NCBI GenBank assembly: GCA_015056865.1
Contig: SVFM01000006.1
Coordinates: 1-64,000 of the forward strand
Reading direction: 5' to 3'
Length of the DNA: 64,000 nt
Source: Lachnospiraceae bacterium
GTDB taxonomy: Bacteria > Bacillota > Clostridia > Lachnospirales > Lachnospiraceae
Shown here: one piece after another, positions 44,102 to 52,738 of the stretch
How positions within the stretch are numbered: the stretch's first letter is position 1
How the letters are laid out: each line of letters begins with the position of its first letter
Made by a program: the position numbers and the translations under genes
Notes under the pieces: model-generated
The model's database searches: none
Told to the model about the DNA's origin: nothing
The model's input: the letters and a program-made list of their open reading frames with translations, nothing else

Positions 44102-45253
44102 CTATTCACTTAATTCCTGTGCAAGTGCTTCTACCTGCCCCCTGCTCTCCTCTTTCAGCGCAGACAAGATTCTCACCGTTGTCCTCGCGAAGTTGATGCC
44201 CTTACATTTTTCCAAACTCTCCCTCATAATTTTTGCCGCAATGGGAGCCCATCCTCCATTTTCCACAAATGCTACTGTTCGGTCACAAAAATTGCGTTCC
44301 ACCAGGGCACTGATAAATTCCCTCATAAAAGGAAAAACACCCGCATTATAAGTGGTTGTGGCAAGCACAACCTTAGAAAATCGAAAGGCCTCTGCCACAG
44401 CTTCCGACATATCGCATCTGGCCAGATCGTAAATCTTAACCTTTTGCTCTTTTTGCACCAATTTCTCCGCCAGCAGAAATGCAGCTCTTTTGGTATTTCC
44501 ATATACAGATGTATATGCGATCAGAATTCCTTCCTCCTCCGGCTGATACCGGGACCAGGTGTCATATAATCCAATATAATATCCCAGATTTTCCGAAAGC
44601 ACAGGGCCGTGAAGGGGGCATATCCTGCGGATATCCAGATCTCCGATCTTCTTTAGTAATTTTTGAACAAATACTCCGTATTTTCCCACAATGCCAAAAT
44701 AATAGCGTCTGGCTTCCTTCGTCCATTCCTGCTCCACATCCAAGGCTCCAAACCTGCCGAAAGCATCCGCCGAAAACAGAGCTTTTTCCGTGCGTTCGTA
44801 AGTCACCAGCACCTCCGGCCAATGCACCATAGGAGCCCCCAAAAACAGCAGTTCATGCCGGCCAAGGGAAAGCATATCTCCATCTGATACCACCATCCTG
44901 TTTTCCGAAAAATCCGTTCCAAAAAAATTTTTCATCATGACAAACGCCCGCTCTGAGGCGACAAGCACAGCCTGTGGATATTGTTCTACAAAGTGCATGA
45001 TATTGGCCGAATGATCCGGCTCCATATGCTGAATGATCAAAAAATCCGGTTTTCGATCCCCCAACACATTTGCAATATTGCCCAGCCACTGCTCTGCAAA
45101 TCCCACATCCACGGTATCCAGTATGGCAATTTTTTCATCCATGATCACATAGGAGTTATATGCCATCCCATTTGGTACCCCATACATTCCTTCAAACATA
45201 TCTATTGTATGATCATTTACACCGATATATTTGATATCACTTCTATCTGTCAT
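44102..45253 (-). CDS. Flavodiiron protein (FprA family, class A)
   Basis: A 383-residue protein. The N-terminal metallo-beta-lactamase-like diiron domain has HMEPDHSAN, VHWPEVLVTY and CPLHGPVL as ligands; the C-terminal flavodoxin domain starts near residue 250 (ILIAYTSVYGNTKRAA). These enzymes reduce oxygen to water or nitric oxide to nitrous oxide and protect strict anaerobes. Its ribosome site is weak (GGGGTTGGGGT). It heads the operon with rubredoxin and the oxidoreductase, on the minus strand. Confidence 0.95.
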   Translation of the reverse strand: MTDRSDIKYIGVNDHTIDMFEGMYGVPNGMAYNSYVIMDEKIAILDTVDVGFAEQWLGNIANVLGDRKPDFLIIQHMEPDHSANIMHFVEQYPQAVLVASERAFVMMKNFFGTDFSENRMVVSDGDMLSLGRHELLFLGAPMVHWPEVLVTYERTEKALFSADAFGRFGALDVEQEWTKEARRYYFGIVGKYGVFVQKLLKKIGDLDIRRICPLHGPVLSENLGYYIGLYDTWSRYQPEEEGILIAYTSVYGNTKRAAFLLAEKLVQKEQKVKIYDLARCDMSEAVAEAFRFSKVVLATTTYNAGVFPFMREFISALVERNFCDRTVAFVENGGWAPIAAKIMRESLEKCKGINFARTTVRILSALKEESRGQVEALAQELSE

Positions 45254-45328
45254 ACCCCAACCCCTGTCTTTTTTCTATAGTTTCTTCATCTCATTACATA
45301 TTATGCACAATTTTTCTTGTTTTACATC

Positions 45329-45356
45329 TTGCGAAATCATTGGCAAGTGCTATAAT
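45329..45356 (+). promoter_or_regulatory. Promoter of cation/proton antiporter gene
   Basis: TTGCGA (45329-45334), 16-bp spacer, TATAAT (45351-45356), 40 bp before the ATG. In the opposite direction, toward the flavodiiron gene, no clear promoter is visible. Confidence 0.55.
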
Positions 45357-45395
45357 AAATGCGGATTATTGAAAAAGAAAAGAGGCGTATATCTT

Positions 45396-46721
45396 ATGAC
45401 TACAGTACAAATTCTTTTAAGCATGGCCGTTTGCATGTTCATCGGCCTAATGATGACTCGTGTATTAAAACCTTTGCATCTGCCGGACGTCACTGCATAC
45501 CTGATCGGCGGTGTCCTCATAGGCACCTACTGCATCGGACAGTTTATCGTAGGCGGATATAGTTTTGGTTTTAACAGCAGCATTGCTCCGGTTGATTCCT
45601 TTACCATTATCTCCGATGTTGCCCTGGGCTTTATCGCCTTTGATATCGGTAATGAATTCCGTCTGAAGGACCTGAAAAAGACCGGTAAACAGGCCACCGT
45701 TATCGGTATTTTCCAAGCAGTGATCACTACCCTCCTGGTAGATGCTGTGTTGATCGGTATTCATTTTTTGATTTTGAATACCACAGGCACCGATTACCTG
45801 CCTTTGCCTGCCTGCATACTACTGGGAGCCATTGCCTCTGCAACCGCTCCGGCTGCAACCCTGATGGTAGTAAGACAGTACAAGGCTAAAGGCCCCTTGA
45901 CCGATCTGTTGTTACCCATTGTTGCTCTGGATGACGCAGTGGGCCTGATCGTCTTTGCAGTTTCCTTTGGTATTTCCAAGGCCATGTATGGCGGCTCTTT
46001 GGACGCTGTTTCCATTATAGCAGAGCCTCTGTTAGAGATTGTATTATCACTGATATTGGGTGCATTGATGGGCCTGGCTCTGTCCTATCTGGAGAGACTG
46101 TTCCACTCTCACAGTAACCGATTGGTATTGATGATCACTTTTGTGTTCCTGACCATTGTTCTGGCAAAACTTTCCTTCCATGTAGGTGGAGTTAATATCC
46201 ATTTCTCCTCCCTGCTGACCTGTATGATGCTGGGTACCATCTTCTGTAATATCTGTAAAACTTCCGAAGAGATGATGGAGCGTACCGAGCGTTGGACCAA
46301 ACCGTTGTTTATTCTTTTCTTCGTGATCAGCGGTGCCAGCCTTGACCTGACTGTTTTCACCAAACCCATTTTTGTAATTGTAGGTATCATCTACATACTT
46401 GCCCGCTCCTGCGGAAAATATTTTTCCAGCATGGGTTGCTCCAAACTTATGGGCTGCGACAAAAATACGGTCAAATACCTGGGCATCACTCTACTGCCTC
46501 AGGCCGGTGTGGCCCTTGGCATGGTATCCACAGTTGCCGCAGATTCCAGCTTCGGTCAGTCAGAGATCGGGAGTACTATACGTTTCACCATACTGTTTGC
46601 GGTATTGATTTATGAGATCTTTGGACCGGTACTGACCAAGGCCGCTTTAACCAAGGCCGGAGATATCCAGGCCAAACCTCACGGTATTACCGCACGCCGG
46701 CTCGATCCTCACCATCAATAA
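45396..46721 (+). CDS. Cation:proton antiporter, CPA2/Kef-NhaA-like
   Basis: A 441-residue membrane protein with about 12 helices of the sodium/hydrogen exchanger fold: LKPLHLPDVTAYLIGG near the N-terminus and ASATAPAATLMVVRQYKAKGP, then LDDAVGLIVFAVSFG with the conserved acidic pair. It exchanges Na+ or K+ for protons. The ATG at 45396 lies ten bases after GAGG; a longer frame is in the promoter. An AraC-type regulator follows 17 bp later. Confidence 0.88.
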   Translation: MTTVQILLSMAVCMFIGLMMTRVLKPLHLPDVTAYLIGGVLIGTYCIGQFIVGGYSFGFNSSIAPVDSFTIISDVALGFIAFDIGNEFRLKDLKKTGKQATVIGIFQAVITTLLVDAVLIGIHFLILNTTGTDYLPLPACILLGAIASATAPAATLMVVRQYKAKGPLTDLLLPIVALDDAVGLIVFAVSFGISKAMYGGSLDAVSIIAEPLLEIVLSLILGALMGLALSYLERLFHSHSNRLVLMITFVFLTIVLAKLSFHVGGVNIHFSSLLTCMMLGTIFCNICKTSEEMMERTERWTKPLFILFFVISGASLDLTVFTKPIFVIVGIIYILARSCGKYFSSMGCSKLMGCDKNTVKYLGITLLPQAGVALGMVSTVAADSSFGQSEIGSTIRFTILFAVLIYEIFGPVLTKAALTKAGDIQAKPHGITARRLDPHHQ

Positions 46722-46738
46722 TACGGAGAAAATTTATT

Positions 46739-47536
46739 ATGGGTTGTAAAAATAACAGTGACATTTTCAATTTGCTGCAGCTGGAGATCAGCCACAGCGG
46801 CCATGTATTTCTTGACGCAACCTGGCAGTGCATTAATGCCCGCAATCCTTTTTCCCGACTTTATTATGTCAAAAGCGGAAACGGATTTTTGCAATCCGGC
46901 TCTGAAACCACAAAAATGCGGGGAGGATATGTCTACCTGATCCCCGCAGATTGTGAGTTTTCTTCCGGCTGTGAGGAATTGGAAAAAATCTTTTTCCACA
47001 TTTCTGTCACAGTGCCGGATCAATACGATCTATTTTCCAAAGTAGGGCGGGTTTGCTCCCTGCCCTTTTCCGAGGAAGATTATACTACTCTCCTAAAATG
47101 TTATCTCTCCGGCAACTATCTGGATATGCTGAAGATGAAAATGATCATTTATCAGACCATTGTCTCCTTTGCCGATACTTATCAGTTCAAACGGTTTCCG
47201 ACAAAACAATACTCCGATATGGTTCAAAAGGCCCTTATCTTTATACAGCAAAATACCCGTATCAATCTAAGTGCTACACAAATCGCTACGCAGCAGTTTG
47301 TTTCTGAGAGCAAGCTGCGCAAGGCTTTTCAGGATGAAACCGGGATCCCTATCGGCAAATATATTGACAATCTGGTGTACTTTAAGGCAAAACAAATGCT
47401 TGGCAAAAAGCATTTGACAATAGGGGATATCAGTAACAGTTTGGGCTTTTGCGACCAATTTTATTTTTCCAGAAGATTTAAAGAAAAATGCGGCCTGACT
47501 CCTTCCGAATTTCGCCGGAGTCTGCTGCTTCCATAG
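46739..47536 (+). CDS. AraC-family transcriptional regulator
   Basis: A 265-residue regulator. A cupin-like N-terminal domain (RLYYVKSGNGFLQSG, YVYLIPADCEFSSG) precedes two helix-turn-helix motifs (SATQIATQQFVSESKLRKAF; IGDISNSLGFCDQFYFSRRF) with the AraC ending CGLTPSEFRRS. CGGAG precedes the ATG. Cotranscribed with the antiporter; target unknown. Confidence 0.9.
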   Translation: MGCKNNSDIFNLLQLEISHSGHVFLDATWQCINARNPFSRLYYVKSGNGFLQSGSETTKMRGGYVYLIPADCEFSSGCEELEKIFFHISVTVPDQYDLFSKVGRVCSLPFSEEDYTTLLKCYLSGNYLDMLKMKMIIYQTIVSFADTYQFKRFPTKQYSDMVQKALIFIQQNTRINLSATQIATQQFVSESKLRKAFQDETGIPIGKYIDNLVYFKAKQMLGKKHLTIGDISNSLGFCDQFYFSRRFKEKCGLTPSEFRRSLLLP

Positions 47537-47561
47537 GGAGATCTTCAGAAAGGAACTTGAC

Positions 47562-48335
47562 ATGCGTATTTTATTCATTCGCCACGGCGACCCCGATTAT
47601 GTAAACGATACTTTGACGGAAAAGGGCCACAGAGAAGCTACCCTGCTGGCAAACATTGCCGAAAGCTGGCATATGGGTGATTGTTATGTATCACCCTTGG
47701 GCAGAGCTCAGGACACCGCAGCATACTCACTGAAGAAGCTGGGCAGCACCGGCGTTACCTTGGATTGGCTGCAGGAATTCCCCGCCGCGCTGGATATTAA
47801 TGGACGCCCTGAACTGCAGCAGGCCTATCCCGACACCTACAAGTCAGGCGATCGCTTTGGCCAGCGAATTGTCTGGGATTGTCTCCCATCCTATTGGACC
47901 GCCCACCCAGAATATCTGGATCCTCAAGGGTGGCGCACCAGCAAAGTCGCCGATTGCAGCGATCTTGTACAGACGTACGACCGGGTAACTGCCGCATTTG
48001 ACGAGCTGCTGGCCCGGTACGGCTATGTCCGCGAAGACAGACACTACCGCGTAGACAAAGAGTGTACCGGCACCATCACATTCTTCTGTCATTTCGGTAT
48101 TAGCGCCGCACTGCTTTCACACCTATGGAACCTGTCACCCTTTACCTTGTTTCACAGCCTTGCCTTGGCACCCTCTTCTGTGACTGAAATTGTTACCGAA
48201 GAAAGACAGCAGGGCATCGCCTACTTCAGAGCTCTGCGTATCGGCGATACCAGACATCTTTTTCTGGGGAATGAAGAACCCTCCTTTGCCGCCAGATTCT
48301 GCGAAGTTTACAGCAATAAAGAGCAGAGACACTGA
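47562..48335 (+). CDS. Histidine phosphatase family protein
   Basis: A 257-residue phosphoglycerate-mutase-like phosphatase. The catalytic RHG motif is at residues 7-9 (LFIRHGDPDY), YVSPLGRAQDTAA follows, and the second catalytic histidine is in FFCHFGISAALL. The substrate is unknown. AAAGGA lies before the ATG; it starts 26 bp after the AraC gene. Its stop codon is in the loop of a terminator hairpin. Confidence 0.88.
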   Translation: MRILFIRHGDPDYVNDTLTEKGHREATLLANIAESWHMGDCYVSPLGRAQDTAAYSLKKLGSTGVTLDWLQEFPAALDINGRPELQQAYPDTYKSGDRFGQRIVWDCLPSYWTAHPEYLDPQGWRTSKVADCSDLVQTYDRVTAAFDELLARYGYVREDRHYRVDKECTGTITFFCHFGISAALLSHLWNLSPFTLFHSLALAPSSVTEIVTEERQQGIAYFRALRIGDTRHLFLGNEEPSFAARFCEVYSNKEQRH

Positions 48336-48347
48336 CGCCTCTGCTCT
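48320..48347. terminator. Bidirectional terminator overlapping the phosphatase stop
   Basis: AGAGCAGAG pairs perfectly with CTCTGCTCT around a 10-base loop holding the TGA. The exits are CTTACTTTTCT (plus) and TTATTG (minus), serving the convergent phosphatase and transporter genes. Confidence 0.75.
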
Positions 48348-48366
48348 CTTACTTTTCTATATATTC

Positions 48367-49767
48367 TCAAATAAATTTCAAAATTCCAAGTGATTTCAGC
48401 AACAAAATCATCAGAAGAAGTGGTGCGATAAATTTGATCATCACAACGTACAACTTCCTTCTGCCAAACTTAAATCCACCTTTTTCCACTTCGTCTATTA
48501 TGGTCTTCGGTTTTATAACCCACCCGATCAAAATACAGGTACCAATGGCTACTATAGGCATCAACAGATTGTTGGAAATATAATCCATAAGATCCAGAAT
48601 CTGTGCACCCACTCCATTTGGCAACTCCATATTAAAATAAAATACATTATATCCGAGGCAAACAACTACTCCAAATACCAGTGCGATCGCTGTTTCCAAT
48701 AATACTGCCTTAGGCCGACTAATGTGAAATTGATCCATCAAACTGGCCACTACCGCCTCCATAACAGACACCGAACTGGTCAGTGCGGCAAACAATACCA
48801 TGGCAAAGAACAGGAATCCGATCACATGCCCTGCACCGCCCATAGCATGGAATACCATCGGCAAAGAGGTGAACATCAGTCCTGTACCAGAAGCGGACAA
48901 TCCCTCCTGCCCCATAAAGGTATAAACCGCGGGAACGATCATTGCACCTACCAAAAAAGCCACTCCGGTATCAAAAAACTCAATCTGATTGATAGATTTT
49001 ACCAGATTTGCATCGTCTTTTACATAAGATCCGTAGGCCACCATGATACCCATAGCTACACTGAGACTAAAAAACAACTGTCCCATGGCATCCACCACAA
49101 CCGTAAAAAACTGTTTTACGGTTACACCCTCCAGATTAGGGATCAAATAAATCTTAAAGCCTTCCAGGCCTGTCCGCACAGTTCCGTATGCATCGGTATG
49201 TTTGATAGTAAGTGAGAAGATGGCAATCCCTATTACCATCAAAAATAATATGGGCATCAATATCTTAGAAAACGACTCAATCCCTTTATTTACTCCCTTA
49301 TATACAATAAAACATGTGATTCCCAGAAACACTACCATCAAGATCAAAGGAGACCACTGCTGGGTAATATAGCCCTTAAACATGCCAGTTGCAGCCATGC
49401 TATGACCTTGTCCGGATGCATAAGCAATCAGATATTTTGTAACCCATCCACCAATCACACAATAATAAGGCAAGATGATCATCGGTACCAGACAGGCCAG
49501 TACCCCCAAGAACTTCCACTTCTTACACAGTTTCCCATAAGCAGTTAAAGGACTTTGCTTGGTTTTCCGTCCAATTGCGATCTCTGTGGTCAACAGGGCA
49601 AAACCAAAGGTCAAAGCCAGCACTATGTACACCACCAAAAATAAGCCGCCTCCATCTTTTGCTGCCAAATACGGAAAGCGCCATATATTGCCAAGTCCAA
49701 CCGCACTGCCTGCTGCTGCAAGCACAAAGCCGATGGAACCAGAGAATGAATGTCTGTTTTCCTTCAT
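48367..49767 (-). CDS. Sodium-dependent transporter, NSS family
   Basis: A 466-residue neurotransmitter:sodium symporter homologue with 11-12 helices. GSAVGLGNIWRFPYLA in helix 1 is the Na+ and substrate site; YCVIGGWVTKYL, YGSYVKDDAN and FFAMVLFAALTSSVSVME follow. It probably imports an amino acid or similar amine with Na+. GGGGGAG precedes the ATG. It is divergent from the bile salt hydrolase gene, with a large inverted repeat between. Confidence 0.93.
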   Translation of the reverse strand: MKENRHSFSGSIGFVLAAAGSAVGLGNIWRFPYLAAKDGGGLFLVVYIVLALTFGFALLTTEIAIGRKTKQSPLTAYGKLCKKWKFLGVLACLVPMIILPYYCVIGGWVTKYLIAYASGQGHSMAATGMFKGYITQQWSPLILMVVFLGITCFIVYKGVNKGIESFSKILMPILFLMVIGIAIFSLTIKHTDAYGTVRTGLEGFKIYLIPNLEGVTVKQFFTVVVDAMGQLFFSLSVAMGIMVAYGSYVKDDANLVKSINQIEFFDTGVAFLVGAMIVPAVYTFMGQEGLSASGTGLMFTSLPMVFHAMGGAGHVIGFLFFAMVLFAALTSSVSVMEAVVASLMDQFHISRPKAVLLETAIALVFGVVVCLGYNVFYFNMELPNGVGAQILDLMDYISNNLLMPIVAIGTCILIGWVIKPKTIIDEVEKGGFKFGRRKLYVVMIKFIAPLLLMILLLKSLGILKFI

Positions 49768-49839
49768 GAAAAACTCCCCCGTGAATAATAATTTGGTACC
49801 ATCATATCATAAATAAGGAAAAAATCATAGCATTATTTT

Positions 49840-50063
49840 ACTGAATGAGCGGGCGTTTTGCCACCAGAGGGGCCTGGGCCGGGCAGTCGGAGTGGAAGTC
49901 TCAGGCACACTTTCGCTCCGTGAAAAACGTAACGGTACTAAGGATTTTTCTGCGCAAAAACTTGAAAAATCCAAGTGCCGACGTTTTTCAAGGGCCTTAC
50001 GACTTCCACTCCGACTGCCCGGCCCAGGCCCCTCTGGTGGCAAAACGCCCGCCTATTTAGTAT
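49840..50063. repeat. 224-bp palindromic element with 52-bp perfect inverted arms
   Basis: Bases 49850-49901 are perfectly complementary to 50002-50053 (52 of 52). The match continues imperfectly outward to 49840/50063. Inside are two further stems: TGAAAAACGT / ACGTTTTTCA (49922-49931 with 49982-49991) and GGATTTTTC / GAAAAATCC (49943-49951 with 49965-49973). The arms are far richer in G+C than the flanks. No open frame is present. It fills most of the gap between the divergent transporter and bile salt hydrolase genes. It could be a miniature transposon or a structured RNA; no target duplication was recognised. Confidence 0.9.
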
Positions 50064-50079
50064 ATAAAAGGAGTTTACT

Positions 50080-51051
50080 ATGTGTACAGCTATTACGCTT
50101 CATACCAAAGATCACTATTTTGGCAGAAATCTGGATTTGGAGTATTCTTATCAAGAGACAGTAACCATCACTCCCCGCAACTTCCCCTTTTCCTTCCGCA
50201 AGGTACCGGCCCTGCCTGCCCATTACGCACTGATCGGTATGGCCTACGTGGTGGACAACTATCCCTTGTATTATGATGCAACCAATGAAAAAGGACTAAG
50301 CATGGCCGGCTTAAACTTTCCGGGCAATGCCTTTTATCTTTCTGAAAATTCAGGCTTATGTAACATAGCGCCCTTTGAACTGATCCCTTGGATCCTTGGG
50401 CAGTGTTCTACTGTGAAAGAGGCCGGAAGTCTTCTCTCCCGCACTTGTCTGGTGGACATTCCTTTCAATAATGATCTGCCACTGACACCACTCCACTTTA
50501 TGATCTCAGATCAAGAAACATCCCTTGTGGTAGAGCCTAGGAACGATGGCATCAAAATTTATGACAATCCTGTAGGTGTTTTGACCAACAATCCCCCCTT
50601 TGACTGTCAGATGTTTCAACTGAATAATTATATGGCACTCACTACCAGACAGCCGACCAATACTTTTTCCCCAAATCTGCCTCTGGAATGTTACAGCAGA
50701 GGTATGGGGGCACTTGGCCTGCCCGGAGATCTGTCCTCTCAGTCCCGCTTTATCCGAGCCTCTTTTATCAAAATGAACTCTGTGTCCGGCACCGGTGAGG
50801 CCGAAAGTATCAGTCAGTTTTTTCATATCCTGGGGGCTGTGGAACAACAGCGGGGCTGTGTATTTATGGGAGGAGATCAGTATGAGATCACAGTTTACTC
50901 TTCCTGCTGTAATATGGACAAGGGAATCTATTATTACACCACCTATGAAAACCGCCAGATAACAGGAATTGACATGCACAAAGAAGATTTGAACGGACAA
51001 ACTCTTATCAATTATCCTTTGATAGACAAACAGCAGATTGCATATTTATAA
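50080..51051 (+). CDS. bsh: Bile salt hydrolase (choloylglycine hydrolase family)
   Basis: A 323-residue Ntn hydrolase. Cys2 (MCTAI) is the nucleophile exposed after removal of Met1; Arg16 and Asp19 (GRNLDLE), Asn79, Asn171 (LTNNPPF) and Arg223 (SSQSRFIRA) match the bile salt hydrolase catalytic set. It cleaves glycine or taurine from conjugated bile acids; penicillin V acylases are close relatives, but length and the LYYDATNEKGLSMAGLNFP segment favour bile salts. AAAGGAG precedes the ATG. The enzyme has no signal peptide. Confidence 0.92.
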   Translation: MCTAITLHTKDHYFGRNLDLEYSYQETVTITPRNFPFSFRKVPALPAHYALIGMAYVVDNYPLYYDATNEKGLSMAGLNFPGNAFYLSENSGLCNIAPFELIPWILGQCSTVKEAGSLLSRTCLVDIPFNNDLPLTPLHFMISDQETSLVVEPRNDGIKIYDNPVGVLTNNPPFDCQMFQLNNYMALTTRQPTNTFSPNLPLECYSRGMGALGLPGDLSSQSRFIRASFIKMNSVSGTGEAESISQFFHILGAVEQQRGCVFMGGDQYEITVYSSCCNMDKGIYYYTTYENRQITGIDMHKEDLNGQTLINYPLIDKQQIAYL

Positions 51052-51052
51052 A

Positions 51053-51082
51053 AATAGTGCCAGGCAGCTGCCCGGCACTATT
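51053..51082. terminator. Bidirectional terminator after bsh
   Basis: AATAGTGCC / GGCACTATT arms enclose GGCAGCTGCC, itself self-complementary; TTATTT follows on the plus strand and TTTTTATAA on the minus strand. It separates the convergent bsh and XRE genes. Confidence 0.85.
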
Positions 51083-51094
51083 TATTTCATCCAA

Positions 51095-51433
51095 CTAAGG
51101 TCTTCCCAACATCAACTTTTTCATATAGGCAAGCATGCGATCAATAAATTGATCTCGTTCCTCTCTTGTGCTGTTGGCCAGGAAGGTATCCACATCAAAA
51201 TTATGATTCTTTTCACCTGTGATCAAATACGTGGGATCAATCTTATATTTGATATACAGAACCAACATTTTCTCAGGCTGCAGTCCATATTGGCCGCTCT
51301 CGATTTTGCGGTAATGCTCCACACTGACATCCAATTCTTCCGCAAATATCTCCTGGGTACATCCGATATTTTCTCTGGCGGCTTGCAACCGCATGCCTAT
51401 ATTTATATTGATATCCTTTTTATCTGTTCGCAT
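51095..51433 (-). CDS. XRE-family helix-turn-helix regulator
   Basis: A 112-residue protein with an N-terminal XRE domain (MRLQAARENIGCTQEIFAEELDVSVEHYRKIESG) and a short C-terminal helical tail. The ATG at 51433 is taken with GAGGTG upstream; the frame also opens at a GTG (51442). It lies alone on the minus strand below the polysaccharide cluster, and may be transcribed with it or separately. Target unknown. Confidence 0.85.
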   Translation of the reverse strand: MRTDKKDININIGMRLQAARENIGCTQEIFAEELDVSVEHYRKIESGQYGLQPEKMLVLYIKYKIDPTYLITGEKNHNFDVDTFLANSTREERDQFIDRMLAYMKKLMLGRP

Positions 51434-51525
51434 TTCACACACCTCATTTTATGCTATCATAACAATGTGAGACATGCGACAACAGATTGCTTTACGCCAG
51501 ATTTTTGTCGTATAGCGTTATTGTC

Positions 51526-52719
51526 TTACTTGCGGTAATTTTCCACCACTTTTTTCACAGCACGAATTACGTCCTTTACATCCTGATCTGTCATGCGGGG
51601 ATAAAGGGGAATACTCATGATTCTGCTGTAAATATACTCTGCATTCGGACACAAACCTTTCTGAAAGCCCAACTGCTGATAATAAGGAAACCAATATACA
51701 GGGATATACATTACCTGAGGCTGCACATTTTCCGCAGCAAGGGCATCAAAAAACTGTCGCCTTGTGCAAGTCAGCTTTTCCAGATCAAGCTGTATAATGT
51801 ACAAATGTCTGCAGGTGTCCGCCTCCGGAATCTCCTTTTGTACAATGATCTCCGGCACCTTGGCAAACGCCTCGTTATACTTTGCAACAATCTCTTTTCG
51901 ACGCTGCACAAACTGATCCAACTTATGCATTTGGCTGGTGATCAATGCCGCCTGGAAATCTGTAATACGATAATTATACCCAAGCATTACCTGCTCATAG
52001 CACCAAGGCCCCTCCGTAATATCAGTGAGACGGGATGCATCCTTGGTAATGCCATGGGTACGAGCCAACATCAGCTTGTCATAAAAGTCTGCCCGATTTG
52101 TCAGTACCGCGCCGCCTTCACCGCCGGTAACAGTTTTTACCGGATGAAAACTCAAACAAGTCATATCTGCCAGACTACCCACCCGGGCATCCTTATATTT
52201 CGATCCGATAGAATGGGCCGCGTCCTCAATAAAGATGAGATTGTGCTCATCGCATATCTCCCGAATCTTCTCTATTTCTACTACCTGGCCCGTAAAATCC
52301 ACAGCCACAACGGCTTTCGTCCGCTCCGTAATCTGTCTGCGAATGCTTTCAGGATCAATATTATAGGTTTCCGGATTAATGTCTGCAAACTTCACACTTG
52401 CTCCGCAATAAAGGGCACAGTTTGCACTTGCCGCAAAGGTAATGGGTGTAGTGATCACTTCATCCCCGGGGCCGATGCCTGCTGCCAAACATGCTATATG
52501 CAGGGCCGCTGTGCCATTGGAGACCGCTACCGCGTACCCGGCACCGGTGTAAGTGCAGAGGTTTCTCTCCATCTCATCCACTTTGGGACCGCAGGTAATA
52601 AAATCACTGCGCAGAGTTTCACACACCGCATCAATATCATCCTGCTCAATCCATTGTTTGCCGTAATAGATCTTACTACCCCTTACGGGATAGCCGCCGT
52701 TGATCGCTAATTTTTCCAT
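51526..52719 (-). CDS. PLP-dependent sugar-nucleotide aminotransferase, PseC-like
   Basis: A 397-residue DegT/DnrJ/EryC1/StrS aminotransferase. The PLP lysine is in SFHPVKTVTGGEGGAV, a motif characteristic of PseC, which aminates UDP-2-acetamido-2,6-dideoxy-L-arabino-hexos-4-ulose at C4. NGTAALHIAC, IEDAAHSIGS and NYRITDFQAAL are the other family marks. It is the last gene of the polysaccharide cluster, 19 bp after the CapG-like gene. CapE, encoded in the same cluster, makes the same 4-keto intermediate, so this may branch from the FucNAc pathway. Confidence 0.88.
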   Translation of the reverse strand: MEKLAINGGYPVRGSKIYYGKQWIEQDDIDAVCETLRSDFITCGPKVDEMERNLCTYTGAGYAVAVSNGTAALHIACLAAGIGPGDEVITTPITFAASANCALYCGASVKFADINPETYNIDPESIRRQITERTKAVVAVDFTGQVVEIEKIREICDEHNLIFIEDAAHSIGSKYKDARVGSLADMTCLSFHPVKTVTGGEGGAVLTNRADFYDKLMLARTHGITKDASRLTDITEGPWCYEQVMLGYNYRITDFQAALITSQMHKLDQFVQRRKEIVAKYNEAFAKVPEIIVQKEIPEADTCRHLYIIQLDLEKLTCTRRQFFDALAAENVQPQVMYIPVYWFPYYQQLGFQKGLCPNAEYIYSRIMSIPLYPRMTDQDVKDVIRAVKKVVENYRK

Positions 52720-52738
52720 ACTTGCCTCTTTTCGCGCT

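Noticed and set aside
49840-50063. Giant inverted repeat as an ordinary terminator
   Set aside because: It lies between the starts of two divergent genes, has no T-run at either exit and is far longer than terminator stems.
51487-52710. Plus-strand open frame of 407 codons
   Set aside because: It lies antisense to the PseC-like aminotransferase, whose motifs and ribosome site are clear. Composition is unlike a real protein.
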